A stretch of 64,000 nucleotides of DNA from JAGNHN01 sp964590645. Its GTDB lineage: Bacteria; Bacteroidota; Bacteroidia; Bacteroidales; JAGNHN01. The position numbers and the translations under genes are program-made. The stretch is taken from assembly GCA_964590645.1 (NCBI GenBank), contig CAZPYJ010000008.1, positions 62,001 through 126,000 on the forward strand. The letters are read 5' to 3'. The notes below the pieces were generated by a model, which did not search any database, had not been told where the DNA came from, and was given only the letters and a program-made list of their open reading frames with translations. How positions within the stretch are numbered: the first letter of the stretch is position 1; each line of letters begins with the position of its first letter. Positions 15,947 through 23,974 of the stretch are shown one piece after another.

Positions 15947-17251
15947 CTATTTTTGCCGGAAAAAGATTTGCAGGGGAACCCCGGAAAAACCGTAGATCTT
16001 CCTGAGTTGATTCTCGATGAAACGTTTATAGGGTTCCTTGACACCCTGGGGATGGTTGCAGAAGAAAACAAAGGCCGGGGTATGCTTTGGCAGTTGTGTG
16101 ATATATTTGATCTTCACATAATTCCCCCGGTAAGCAGGAGGAGGATTCTTTTCAATCAGGGGGAGCAAGTCTTCATTCAGTCGGGAAGTAGGAATCTTCC
16201 TGATTCTGTTTTCATAGGTCTCCATTGCCGACTCAAGCACTTTGAGCACACGTTGCTTATCCTTTACTGAAACGAACAGCACCGGGATGTCGGTAAAGGG
16301 AGCTGTACGCTCAAGGATGCTTTCCCTGTACCTCAAATGGGTATCGTTTTCTTTCTCAATGAGATCCCATTTGTTCACCACAATGATTACCCCTTTGCCA
16401 TTCTTCTCAATCAGGGATAAGATACTCAGATCCTGCCCCTCCAAACCGCTTTTGGCATCGAGCATCAGGATACATACATCCGAGTGCTCAATAGCGCGGA
16501 TGGCACGGAGCACAGAATAGTATTCGATGTCTTCATACACTTTTGACTTTTTACGGATTCCGGCTGTATCGACCAGGTCAAAGTTGTACCCGAACTTATT
16601 GAAGCGGGTATAGATGCTATCACGTGTGGTTCCCGGCACATCGGTAACGATCTGCTTCTCTTCTTCCAGCAGGGCATTGATCAGGGATGATTTGCCTACA
16701 TTGGGACGTCCTACCACAGAAATGCGGGGCAATTCAGGCTCTTCTTCCTCAGTGACTTCAGGAAAGGTGGCTGCCAGTGCATCCAGCAATTCCCCTGTCC
16801 CGTGTCCATTCATCGCCGAGATCGGCCATATTGCATCGTAGCCCAGTGCGTAAAACTCCTGGGCATCCTGATGGAGTTGGGAACTATCGACTTTGTTGAC
16901 AGTGAGATAGACCGGTTTTTTTGTTTTACGCAGCATCTGTGCCACGTCCACATCGAGGGGGGAGAGACCTTCTCTGGCATCTACCACGAAAAGGATGGCA
17001 TCGGCTTCGCCTATGGCAAAAGTCACGTGTTTGTGAATCTCCTTCTCAAATATATCATCGCTGCCTTGTACAAAGCCCCCGGTATCAATAATGGTAAAAC
17101 TCTTCCCGTTCCAGTCCGATTCCCCATAGATTCTGTCGCGGGTCACCCCGCTGATTTCGTCCACAATGGCGGTACGCATTCCGGCAAGGCGGTTGAACAG
17201 GGTGGATTTGCCCACATTCGGACGGCCAACGATGGCCACTATATTGCTCAT
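15947..17251 (-). CDS. der: ribosome-assembly GTPase Der (EngA)
   Basis: Essential GTPase for 50S subunit maturation with two tandem G domains and a KH-like C-terminal domain; 434 residues, the normal length. The first G1 motif is GRPNVGKST at residue 8 with DTGG and NKVD further on. The second is GRPNVGKSS near 180, with DTAGI near 228 and NKWD near 293. The KH-like part ends PLQIFFRQK. It is separated by 39 bases from the upstream era gene. A possible separate promoter lies in that gap, so expression need not depend on era. Confidence 0.97.
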   Translation of the reverse strand: MSNIVAIVGRPNVGKSTLFNRLAGMRTAIVDEISGVTRDRIYGESDWNGKSFTIIDTGGFVQGSDDIFEKEIHKHVTFAIGEADAILFVVDAREGLSPLDVDVAQMLRKTKKPVYLTVNKVDSSQLHQDAQEFYALGYDAIWPISAMNGHGTGELLDALAATFPEVTEEEEPELPRISVVGRPNVGKSSLINALLEEEKQIVTDVPGTTRDSIYTRFNKFGYNFDLVDTAGIRKKSKVYEDIEYYSVLRAIRAIEHSDVCILMLDAKSGLEGQDLSILSLIEKNGKGVIIVVNKWDLIEKENDTHLRYRESILERTAPFTDIPVLFVSVKDKQRVLKVLESAMETYENRIRKIPTSRLNEDLLPLIEKNPPPAYRGNYVKIKYITQLPKHTPAFVFFCNHPQGVKEPYKRFIENQLRKIYGFSGVPLQIFFRQK

Positions 17252-17278
17252 TGTGAATCCCTTTTTTTAATACTGGGA

Positions 17279-17286
17279 CAAAAATA
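17279..17286 (-). promoter_or_regulatory. possible -7 element for der
   Basis: On the minus strand TATTTTTG matches TAnnTTTG and lies between the era stop codon and the der ATG at 17251. No -33 TTTG is seen, so use is uncertain. Confidence 0.4.
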
Positions 17287-17290
17287 GGCA

Positions 17291-18172
17291 TTACTGCCGG
17301 CTATATCCGAACCATTTCAGCATTTTGGGATCGTTGCGCCAATCCTTACTCACTTTTACCTGCAAATCGAGAAATACTTTCGTTCCGAGGAAATCTTCGA
17401 TGCTTCTCCTGGCCTCAGTTCCCAACCGCTTAATGGCTTTGCCACCTTTGCCCAGGATAATGCCACGCTGGCTCTCCCTGGCAACGTGAACAGAAGCACG
17501 GATACGACTAAGGTGTGGCTCTTCTTTAAACTCCTCAACGACGACCTCTGCGGAGTAAGGGACTTCTTTCTGATAGAGCAGTAGTATTTTTTCGCGGATG
17601 ATTTCGGAGACGAAGAATCGGAGGTTGCGATCGGTGAGGGCATCTTTGTCGTAATAGGGGGGAGATTCCGGGAGTAAATCGAGAATGCTTTGCCGGATGG
17701 CTTCGATATTGAATTGGTGCAGGGCGGAAGCCGGGATGATCCGGGCCCCGGGCAAGCGTTTTTCCCATTCTTCCATCTCGTTGTTGAGGAAGGCCTGATC
17801 TTTCAGATCCACTTTGTTTATCACAAGAATCAGGGGGATATTTTGTTTCTGAATGCGTTCCAGCAGTTCATCGAAAGGAAAGTCTGCACCACTTTCCACT
17901 ACCAGGAGCAGGATGTCGGCATCTTCGAGGGCTTCATCAATGAAATCCATCATTGCGGTCTGGAGCTCATATTTGGGAGCCAGCAGACCCGGTGTATCAG
18001 AGAGGACGATCTGATAGTCTTCTTCATTGATAATTCCCAATATCCTGTGCCGGGTGGTTTGCGCTTTTGGCGTCACGATGGCCAGGTTTTCGCCGGTCAG
18101 GGCATTGATCAGGGTGGACTTGCCCACATTTGGAGCGCCCAGGATATTTACAAAACCAGCTTTGTGCGGCAT
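17291..18172 (-). CDS. era: GTPase Era
   Basis: GTPase that binds 16S rRNA near its 3' end and helps mature the 30S subunit. The 293-residue protein has G1 GAPNVGKST near residue 12, DTPG near 58 and NKVD near 121. A C-terminal KH domain with the hallmark GIILGKGGKAIKRLG near 232 and VKVSKDWRNDPKML near the end completes it. It is the first of three minus-strand genes (era, der, S4 protein), all acting on ribosomes or RNA. It is divergent from the tRNA-Met gene. No clear promoter of its own is seen. Confidence 0.97.
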   Translation of the reverse strand: MPHKAGFVNILGAPNVGKSTLINALTGENLAIVTPKAQTTRHRILGIINEEDYQIVLSDTPGLLAPKYELQTAMMDFIDEALEDADILLLVVESGADFPFDELLERIQKQNIPLILVINKVDLKDQAFLNNEMEEWEKRLPGARIIPASALHQFNIEAIRQSILDLLPESPPYYDKDALTDRNLRFFVSEIIREKILLLYQKEVPYSAEVVVEEFKEEPHLSRIRASVHVARESQRGIILGKGGKAIKRLGTEARRSIEDFLGTKVFLDLQVKVSKDWRNDPKMLKWFGYSRQ

Positions 18173-18187
18173 AAAGCAACAGGATTA

Positions 18188-18219
18188 TTTGGATAACAAA
18201 GTAAATAAATATACTTTTG
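18188..18219 (+). promoter_or_regulatory. Bacteroidota promoter of the tRNA-Met gene
   Basis: TTTG at 18188-18191 and TACTTTTG at 18212-18219 are separated by 20 bases, matching the -33/-7 pattern. The tRNA begins 36 bases after the -7 element. Confidence 0.65.
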
Positions 18220-18255
18220 CAGTCCCGTTGAAGATACGAAAAGTCTAAAGCATAT

Positions 18256-18327
<72 letters not shown>

Positions 18328-18331
18328 CAAC

Positions 18332-18363
18332 AAAACCCTCACCAGGAACTGGTGGGGGTTTTT
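18332..18363 (+). terminator. strong rho-independent terminator after tRNA-Met
   Basis: A 14-bp stem, AAAACCCT-CACCAG against CTGGTG-GGGGTTTT with one G-T pair, closes a GAA loop and ends in T residues, five bases after the tRNA. Confidence 0.85.
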
Positions 18364-18411
18364 CTTTTCCAACCGAACCAAGGCGCAGCATTGCGTGAGG
18401 GAGGAAAAGAA

Positions 18412-18525
18412 AAAACCATCTTCCGAACGCAGTGAGGAAGTGGGTTTTGTAGTGAAGCCTCCCCCTCCCAGGATCACGAGCGAAGGTAGGTCGAACGAAG
18501 TGAGACTTACCGGAGCGAGTAATCC
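18412..18525. repeat. hairpins with shared GAACGnAGTGA loop
   Basis: CTTCC-GAACGCAGTGA-GGAAG at 18420-18440, flanked by AAAACC/GGGTTTT, and GGTAGGTC-GAACGAAGTGA-GACTTACC at 18485-18511, nested inside GGAT/ATCC at 18471-18525. The loops are nearly identical although the stems differ. A degraded third copy, CTTCA-GAACGTAGTG, lies at 18737-18759, and a collapsed copy of the GGATCACG...AGTAATCC frame lies near 18703-18721. This fits the dispersed intergenic palindromes seen in many Bacteroidota. Confidence 0.6.
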
Positions 18526-18758
18526 AGCCAACTACCCCTCCCTTCGTCCCTCCCCTCGCAGAGCCTGTCCCGCTTATGCGGGAGGAGGGAAATGTCGGGT
18601 TTTGTAGGTTGTGTACAACTACGAATACGGATTGTGCATTTTTTTATACAGTATCCTCACACTCCTCCTCACACTTCACACTGATTTTATGCCTCCCCCC
18701 TGAGGATCACGCCAGTAATCCTGCCTTTAAAACTGTCTTCAGAACGTAGTGTGGAGAA

Positions 18759-18823
18759 GGGACAGGGACAGGGACAGGGACAGGACAGGGACAGGACAGG
18801 GACAGGGACAGGGACAGGACTAG
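18759..18823 (+). repeat. GGGACA hexamer array, copy 1
   Basis: About ten units of GGGACA with two GGACA pentamer slips, ending GGACTAG at the start of the conserved block. Period changes suggest replication slippage. Confidence 0.9.
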
Positions 18824-18891
18824 CCTTTTTGCGCGCTTTGCGTGATTCTTGGCGGCTTTGCGTTAAATAATACGTGTCACTCCTGTTCAGC
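18817..18891 (+). repeat. conserved 75-base block, copy 1
   Basis: Begins GGACTAGCCTTTTTGCGCG and ends CACTCCTGTTCAGC. The next base is the first N of an assembly gap. Matches 19187-19261 and 19650-19724 almost base for base. Confidence 0.9.
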
Positions 18892-18991
18892 NNNNNNNNN
18901 NNNNNNNNNNNNNNNNNNNNNNNNNNNNNNNNNNNNNNNNNNNNNNNNNNNNNNNNNNNNNNNNNNNNNNNNNNNNNNNNNNNNNNNNNNN
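18892..18991. other. assembly gap of 100 N
   Basis: Exactly 100 N, the conventional placeholder for an unknown gap length. It starts at the end of repeat-block copy 1, where short reads could not be joined. Confidence 0.99.
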
Positions 18992-19015
18992 TTACATTCA
19001 ATGTCTAATGTCAAG
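18992..19015 (+). repeat. 24-base island between two gaps
   Basis: Begins TTACATTCAATGTCTAATG and is identical to 19585-19608, which precedes hexamer array 3. It therefore probably marks the left edge of array copy 2. Confidence 0.85.
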
Positions 19016-19115
19016 NNNNNNNNNNNNNNNNNNNNNNNNNNNNNNNNNNNNNNNNNNNNNNNNNNNNNNNNNNNNNNNNNNNNNNNNNNNNNNNNNNNNN
19101 NNNNNNNNNNNNNNN
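19016..19115. other. assembly gap of 100 N
   Basis: Second run of exactly 100 N. By comparison with copy 3, the hidden sequence on its right side is expected to be further GGGACA units. Confidence 0.99.
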
Positions 19116-19186
<71 letters not shown>

Positions 19187-19193
<7 letters not shown>

Positions 19194-19361
19194 CCTTTTT
19201 GCGCGTTTTGCGTGATTCTTGGCGGCTTTGCGTTAAATAATACGTGTCACTCCTGTTCAGCGGTAGATCAAAATAAAGGATATAAAATTGATGAGAAGGC
19301 CTGTAATCAGGGGAATGTCTGCTTGTCTGGCAGCAATATTTTAACCGCAATGAGCGCCAGG
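19187..19361 (+). repeat. conserved block copy 2 with 100-base extension
   Basis: The 75-base block (19187-19261, one change GCGCGTTTTG) is followed by about 100 bases starting GGTAGATCAAAATAAAGG and ending GAGCGCCAGG. That extension is repeated with a few changes at 19725-19825. No coding frame is conserved between the copies. Confidence 0.88.
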
Positions 19362-19436
19362 AATGCGCCGAGGACGCAAAGGGAATCCATCTTTCCTCTA
19401 CTTATGACCTATTCCTTCTGACTTATTACTTATGTC

Positions 19437-19467
19437 TTAAAAGGCGCGCCTCTTCGGGGCCTTTTAA
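19437..19467. repeat. hairpin with UUCG-type loop in the mosaic
   Basis: TTAAAAGG (19437-19444) pairs with CCTTTTAA (19460-19467) around an inner C-TTCG-G tetraloop. It sits in the unique spacer 19362-19584 between repeat copies; it could terminate transcription on either strand, but no gene ends here. Confidence 0.5.
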
Positions 19468-19584
19468 ATTCGCGCTCGTGCTTCATTTCCTCGGTCATTT
19501 TCATTGGCGTACAATCCAAGCCGTCCTCCGTCAGGAGCGCCAGCTAATCAGTCCGCGAACTCAATGTCCAGTTTTCGGGGAAGC

Positions 19585-19649
<65 letters not shown>

Positions 19650-19656
<7 letters not shown>

Positions 19657-19825
19657 CCTTTTTGCGCGCTTTGCGTGATTCTTGGCGGCTTTGCATTAAA
19701 TAATACGTGTCACTCCTGTTCAGCGGTAGATCAAAAATAAAGGATATAAAATTGATGAGAAGGCCTGTAATCAGGGGAATGTGTGCCTGTCTGGCAGCCA
19801 TATTCTAACCGCAATGAGCGCCAGG
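19650..19825 (+). repeat. conserved block copy 3 with extension
   Basis: The 75-base block (19650-19724, one change GCATTAAA) and the 100-base extension (19725-19825) align with copy 2 apart from scattered substitutions and one extra A. The array then gives way to AT-rich sequence with short words such as CAATTTCCAATTTCCAATG. Confidence 0.88.
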
Positions 19826-19983
19826 GAGGGGTGCGATCTCAATTCTCAATTTCCAATTTCCAATGTCCAAGGTCAATGTTCCATCAAATTGGGTGTTGAG
19901 CCTTGAAAATGGAGCCTTGTCTTCTATTGTGCTCCTGCAAATTCCGCTGATTGGCGCAGAGAACATAAAAAACGGAATAAACC

Positions 19984-19991
19984 TATCTTTG
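19984..19991 (+). promoter_or_regulatory. Bacteroidota -7 element of the epimerase gene
   Basis: TATCTTTG, exact TAnnTTTG match, 18 bases before the ATG at 20009 and just outside the repeat mosaic. Confidence 0.5.
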
Positions 19992-20008
19992 CGAGTAAAG
20001 CAGAAAAA

Positions 20009-21043
20009 ATGATATTAGTCACCGGAGGGACAGGCCTAGTAGGTTCGCATTTAATGGTTGCCCTGGCAAAACAGGGCAAACGCATTCGGGCCTTGCGCAG
20101 GCCGGGTTCACAGTTGGATGCAGTATGCCGGGTTTTTCGCTGGGAGACCGAAGAAGGGGATGCTTTGTTCCGTCAGATAGAATGGGTTGAGGGAGATGTC
20201 TGCGACCCCAGCTCCCTCGATCAGGCAATGCAGGGTGTGGAATTTGTCTACCATTGTGCTGCAGTTATATCCTTCCGAAAATCGGATTATACCCTTATTG
20301 GAAGGGTCAATATCAAAGGGACGGCCAATGTAGTGGATGCCTGTCTTCAGAACGGAGTCAGGCACATCTGCCACGTCAGCTCCATCGCAGCCCTGGGAAA
20401 TGCGGAGGACGGGAGCCCGGTGGACGAGCGCACACCCTGGAATGCCGGCGTCAGACATTCACCCTACGGACTTTCCAAGTTTGCAGCGGAAAGAGAAATC
20501 TGGCGTGGGATAGAAGAAGGCTTACAAGCGGTGATCGTGAATCCATCGGTCATATTGGGTCCAAGTGAACCTCAAAAAGCCGGCTGTAGGCTTTTCACCG
20601 CCATAAAGAAAGGGCTGCCCTTTTATCCTCCCGGCGCCAATGGCTTTGTGGATGTACGGGATGTTGTGAAGATAATGCTGCGACTGGTGGAAGAAGGCGC
20701 TTACAATGAACGTTTCCTGATCAATGGGGAAAACCTGACCTATTACGCCCTCTTCAGCCGGATGTCGGCTACCCTTGGGCAACGCCCGCCATACATCCCT
20801 GTTCCCGCCTTTGCCCTGAAGATCATCTGGAGGTTCAATTCATTACTGAGCTGGGCACTGCGTGTGAACCCAGACCTTACCCGTGAAACTGCACGCAATG
20901 CATACATCAGGGCGGCATACGACAACAGCAAGGTCGTAAACCGGCTTCAGTATCAGTTTCTGACCGTGGAAGACACAATGGAAAACCTCATTGGATTCTG
21001 CGGAGCCTATCGCACAGCCCTGTTTGAAGACTGCAACGGATAG
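20009..21043 (+). CDS. NAD(P)-dependent epimerase/reductase of the extended SDR family
   Basis: Cytosolic Rossmann-fold oxidoreductase of 344 residues. The dinucleotide motif TGGTGLVGSHL is at residues 5-15, the catalytic serine region HVSSIAALG near 121, and the YxxxK pair in SPYGLSKFAAE near 151. The substrate segment VNPSVILGP and the C-terminal part resemble dihydroflavonol-4-reductase-like proteins that are common in Bacteroidota. The substrate is not identifiable: sugar nucleotide, sterol-like and aldehyde substrates occur in this group. It ends three bases from the convergent lnt stop codon, so it is not in an operon with its right neighbour. Confidence 0.85.
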   Translation: MILVTGGTGLVGSHLMVALAKQGKRIRALRRPGSQLDAVCRVFRWETEEGDALFRQIEWVEGDVCDPSSLDQAMQGVEFVYHCAAVISFRKSDYTLIGRVNIKGTANVVDACLQNGVRHICHVSSIAALGNAEDGSPVDERTPWNAGVRHSPYGLSKFAAEREIWRGIEEGLQAVIVNPSVILGPSEPQKAGCRLFTAIKKGLPFYPPGANGFVDVRDVVKIMLRLVEEGAYNERFLINGENLTYYALFSRMSATLGQRPPYIPVPAFALKIIWRFNSLLSWALRVNPDLTRETARNAYIRAAYDNSKVVNRLQYQFLTVEDTMENLIGFCGAYRTALFEDCNG

Positions 21044-21046
21044 GCA

Positions 21047-22666
21047 TCAGACCATAGACTTGCGCTTTTTCAAAATCATTTGGGTAATCCCGATCAGCAG
21101 AAGAAAGGCTGCTAAGAAGGCCGATGCACGGGCGATATAATCCCCCTGGCGGCTGTAATAAGTCAGATGATCATTTGCATAAACCTTCCCTTTTATAACC
21201 GCAGGCTCCCAATAGGGGGTGGCTTGCAGGATATCCCCACGCTGATTGATGAAGGCTGAAATGCCGGTATTGGCAGAACGGGCAATGCTGCGGCGGTTCT
21301 CTATGGCACGCAGACTGGCGAACTGCAGGTGTTGCCGGTGGCCGGGGGTTTCTCCCCACCATCCGTCATTGGTGATGATAAAGACGATTTCCGCCCCATT
21401 GCGCACAAAGTGACTGAAAAAGGCACCATAGGCTGATTCGTAGCAGATGGCCATCCCTACCGGCGGACTTCCGTCGAGAGGCTGAATCACTTTGCGGGCA
21501 GGTGAAGGCGCGATGCTTCCTACCGTTCCACCCAGATCAATGGCCAGTTCATCCATAAACCTAAGGTATTTGCGGAAAGGCATTTTCTCCACACCCGGAA
21601 CCAGTACCGACTTATGATAGGTCTGTGCAGGACCGTCCTTTTCCAAAAATATAGCCGTATTGTGGGCATCATACCAAAAGGAAGCCCCTTTGTGCCATCG
21701 AACGGTCGGGCTCAGCACATCTCCTTCCTCATAGCGCGAAAAAGTAGAGGCCCCGATCACCACTTTTAAATGCGGATAATCTGCAATGAAATCCCGAAGC
21801 AAGCGGATACTGTATGATTGCTCGATCTGATGCTCCCAGATATTTTCCTGCAGGTTCGACTCAGGGCTGACAATGTAGTCTGTTTCCTCATCCAACAGCC
21901 GGGCAGCCAGATCCAGATTGCGTTGCACACTTTCCTCAATTGGTATGGAGTACTGCTCCTCATAGGGGTCAATATTTGGCTGGGTAATCACCACGCTGAG
22001 GGCTTCTCCCTGATCCTCATATTGATAATATGTATTCAATGAAACGCCAAGAGGCAGAGCTAATGTGAGCAGGGTCAGCGGAATCATTATCCAGTAGAAA
22101 GAGGCCGGACCTTGTTGTAAGCGCCACGATCTTGCTATTCTGTATATCAGAATGTTCACTACCAGCACCCACAAAGTTCCTCCAAAGGCACCGGTGTAGG
22201 AATACCATTGCACCCAGGACGGACGTGAAGCGAAAACGTTTCCGAGGTTGAGCCACGACCACGACAGATCCCAGTCGAGGTGCATAAACTCCCAGGTAAT
22301 CCAGAAGAAAATGAGCAGTATGTGCCCCCTTCCGGCTCCGAAAATGGCCTTTTTAACCAAGCTGTATACCTGAAAGGTCAAGGCCATAAAAAAAGCGTTG
22401 AGGACGATGGCCATTATGGCCCCGAAAAGGGTGGAGTTCTTGATCCACCAGGTGGTGAGCAGGTTGAAGAGGAAAAAAGCCAGGTAGGCAAAGGCCAGGG
22501 GACTGAATTTATGAAAGCCTTGAGGATGGGTGGCAATGTGATCCTCAATAAAAAGCAGCGGGATCAGGGCGACAAATATGAGGCCAGGGAATCCTCCTGC
22601 AGGCCAGGAAAGGGATAATAAGAGACCGGATACGGCAGCCAGGGCGTATAAATGGATCTTTTTCAT
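21047..22666 (-). CDS. lnt: apolipoprotein N-acyltransferase
   Basis: Inner-membrane enzyme that adds the third acyl chain to lipoproteins before outer-membrane sorting. The 539-residue protein has several N-terminal TM segments (to about residue 215) and a nitrilase-like domain. The expected triad is visible: glutamate in DYIVSPESNL near 270, lysine in TYHKSVLVPGVEKMPFR near 355, cysteine in VGMAICYESAYG near 418. A last TM segment (AFLAAFLLLIGITQMIL) precedes the basic end. The ATG at 22666 is preferred over an in-frame GTG one codon earlier. Lipoproteins that would be its substrates occur in this window (1952, 5204, 29354, 58887). Confidence 0.93.
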   Translation of the reverse strand: MKKIHLYALAAVSGLLLSLSWPAGGFPGLIFVALIPLLFIEDHIATHPQGFHKFSPLAFAYLAFFLFNLLTTWWIKNSTLFGAIMAIVLNAFFMALTFQVYSLVKKAIFGAGRGHILLIFFWITWEFMHLDWDLSWSWLNLGNVFASRPSWVQWYSYTGAFGGTLWVLVVNILIYRIARSWRLQQGPASFYWIMIPLTLLTLALPLGVSLNTYYQYEDQGEALSVVITQPNIDPYEEQYSIPIEESVQRNLDLAARLLDEETDYIVSPESNLQENIWEHQIEQSYSIRLLRDFIADYPHLKVVIGASTFSRYEEGDVLSPTVRWHKGASFWYDAHNTAIFLEKDGPAQTYHKSVLVPGVEKMPFRKYLRFMDELAIDLGGTVGSIAPSPARKVIQPLDGSPPVGMAICYESAYGAFFSHFVRNGAEIVFIITNDGWWGETPGHRQHLQFASLRAIENRRSIARSANTGISAFINQRGDILQATPYWEPAVIKGKVYANDHLTYYSRQGDYIARASAFLAAFLLLIGITQMILKKRKSMV

Positions 22667-22685
22667 CACAGGCAGCTTTAGCTGT

Positions 22686-22693
22686 CAAAGATA
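22686..22693 (-). promoter_or_regulatory. Bacteroidota -7 element of lnt
   Basis: Minus-strand TATCTTTG, exact TAnnTTTG match, 19 bases before the lnt ATG. No -33 TTTG found. Confidence 0.5.
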
Positions 22694-22737
22694 GATGAAA
22701 GCCATTAAGCGATGATGAAGGAATCATTAAGTCGCCT

Positions 22738-23958
22738 TTAGTCTTCCGATTCCTCTATGAAATCAAAAAGAAAATCATTGTAAGGAAAGCGCTGAACGTG
22801 GATATTTTTTACTTCACGGTAGAGGGTGTCGCGCAGGACATCTATATTGATTTTCTCCCTGGCAGAGATAAAGACAGTCCGCCCTGCATCCTTGCGTGCC
22901 ATCCAGCTTTGTTGCAAACTTTCCAGGCTGATGTTTTCGGGGAGTACCGGACTGAGGTCATCTTCCTCTTTCGGCTGATGACGGTATTGATCTACTTTGT
23001 TAAAAACGGTGATCATTGTCTTATCTCCCGCCCCGATTTCCTGCAAGGTCTCCCCTACAACCGACATCTGTTCTTCAAAAGAAGGATGGGAAATATCCAC
23101 AATATGCATTAGGATATCCGATTCTCTGACCTCGTCCAGGGTAGATTTAAAGGACTCCACCAGCCCGTGCGGCAGTTTGCGTATGAATCCCACTGTATCG
23201 GCAAGCAGGAAGGGCAGATTGGAAACCACCACCTTTCTTACTGTGGTATCCAGGGTAGCAAAAAGTTTGTCTTCGGCAAACACCTCTGATTTGCTCATCA
23301 GGTTCATCAAGGTGGATTTTCCCACATTGGTATAACCTACCAGGGAAACCCTCACGAGTTTGCCTCTGTTTTTCCGTTGGGTGGCTTTTTGCTTATCAAT
23401 GTCCTTGAGTTTATGCTTGAGCAGGGCGATGCGGTCGCGAATGACTCGCCGGTCAGTTTCAATCTCCGTTTCCCCGGGCCCTTTCATCCCGATTCCCCCT
23501 TTTTGCTTGCTCAAATGCGTCCACATTCTGGTAAGGCGTGGCAGGAGGTACTCATATTGCGCGAGTTCCACCTGTGTCTTGGCGTGTGCGGTTCTGGCCC
23601 TGCTGGCAAAGATATCGAGGATGAGGTTACTGCGGTCCAGCACCTTGCAGTCGATCTCCTTCTCAATATTCCGGATCTGTGAAGGGCTGAGTTCGTCATC
23701 AAAGATAGCTGCGTCAATCTCTTCTGCTTTCACGAAGGCCTTGATTTCATCCAGCTTGCCGCTGCCCACAAAGGTCTTGGGGTCTTGCTTAGGCAGTTTC
23801 TGGGTAAAGCGGGCTATGGTAGATGCGCCGGCTGTATCGGCCAGGAAAGCCAGCTCATCCAGGTATTCCTCCATTCGCTCTTCCTGCTCCTTCTGGGCAG
23901 CTACAGCAATCAGGATGACCCTTTCAGGGGGTTTGGCTGTATCAATGAGTTGCTTCAT
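22738..23958 (-). CDS. hflX: ribosome-associated GTPase HflX
   Basis: GTPase that splits and rescues stalled 70S ribosomes. The 406-residue product has the HflX N-terminal domain, with FVGSGKLDEIKAF near residue 57 and DDELSPSQIRNIE near 78. A coiled linker with GPGETEIETDRR follows. The G domain has G1 GYTNVGKST near 208, DTVGFIRKLPH near 250 and NKVD near 322. An upstream extension overlapping rng is possible, but the ATG at 23958 gives a start 16 bases after the rng stop and a normal N terminus. It is the last of a minus-strand group HU, small peptide, rng, hflX. Confidence 0.95.
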   Translation of the reverse strand: MKQLIDTAKPPERVILIAVAAQKEQEERMEEYLDELAFLADTAGASTIARFTQKLPKQDPKTFVGSGKLDEIKAFVKAEEIDAAIFDDELSPSQIRNIEKEIDCKVLDRSNLILDIFASRARTAHAKTQVELAQYEYLLPRLTRMWTHLSKQKGGIGMKGPGETEIETDRRVIRDRIALLKHKLKDIDKQKATQRKNRGKLVRVSLVGYTNVGKSTLMNLMSKSEVFAEDKLFATLDTTVRKVVVSNLPFLLADTVGFIRKLPHGLVESFKSTLDEVRESDILMHIVDISHPSFEEQMSVVGETLQEIGAGDKTMITVFNKVDQYRHQPKEEDDLSPVLPENISLESLQQSWMARKDAGRTVFISAREKINIDVLRDTLYREVKNIHVQRFPYNDFLFDFIEESED

Positions 23959-23974
23959 TCGGGCTAAGGCAAAA

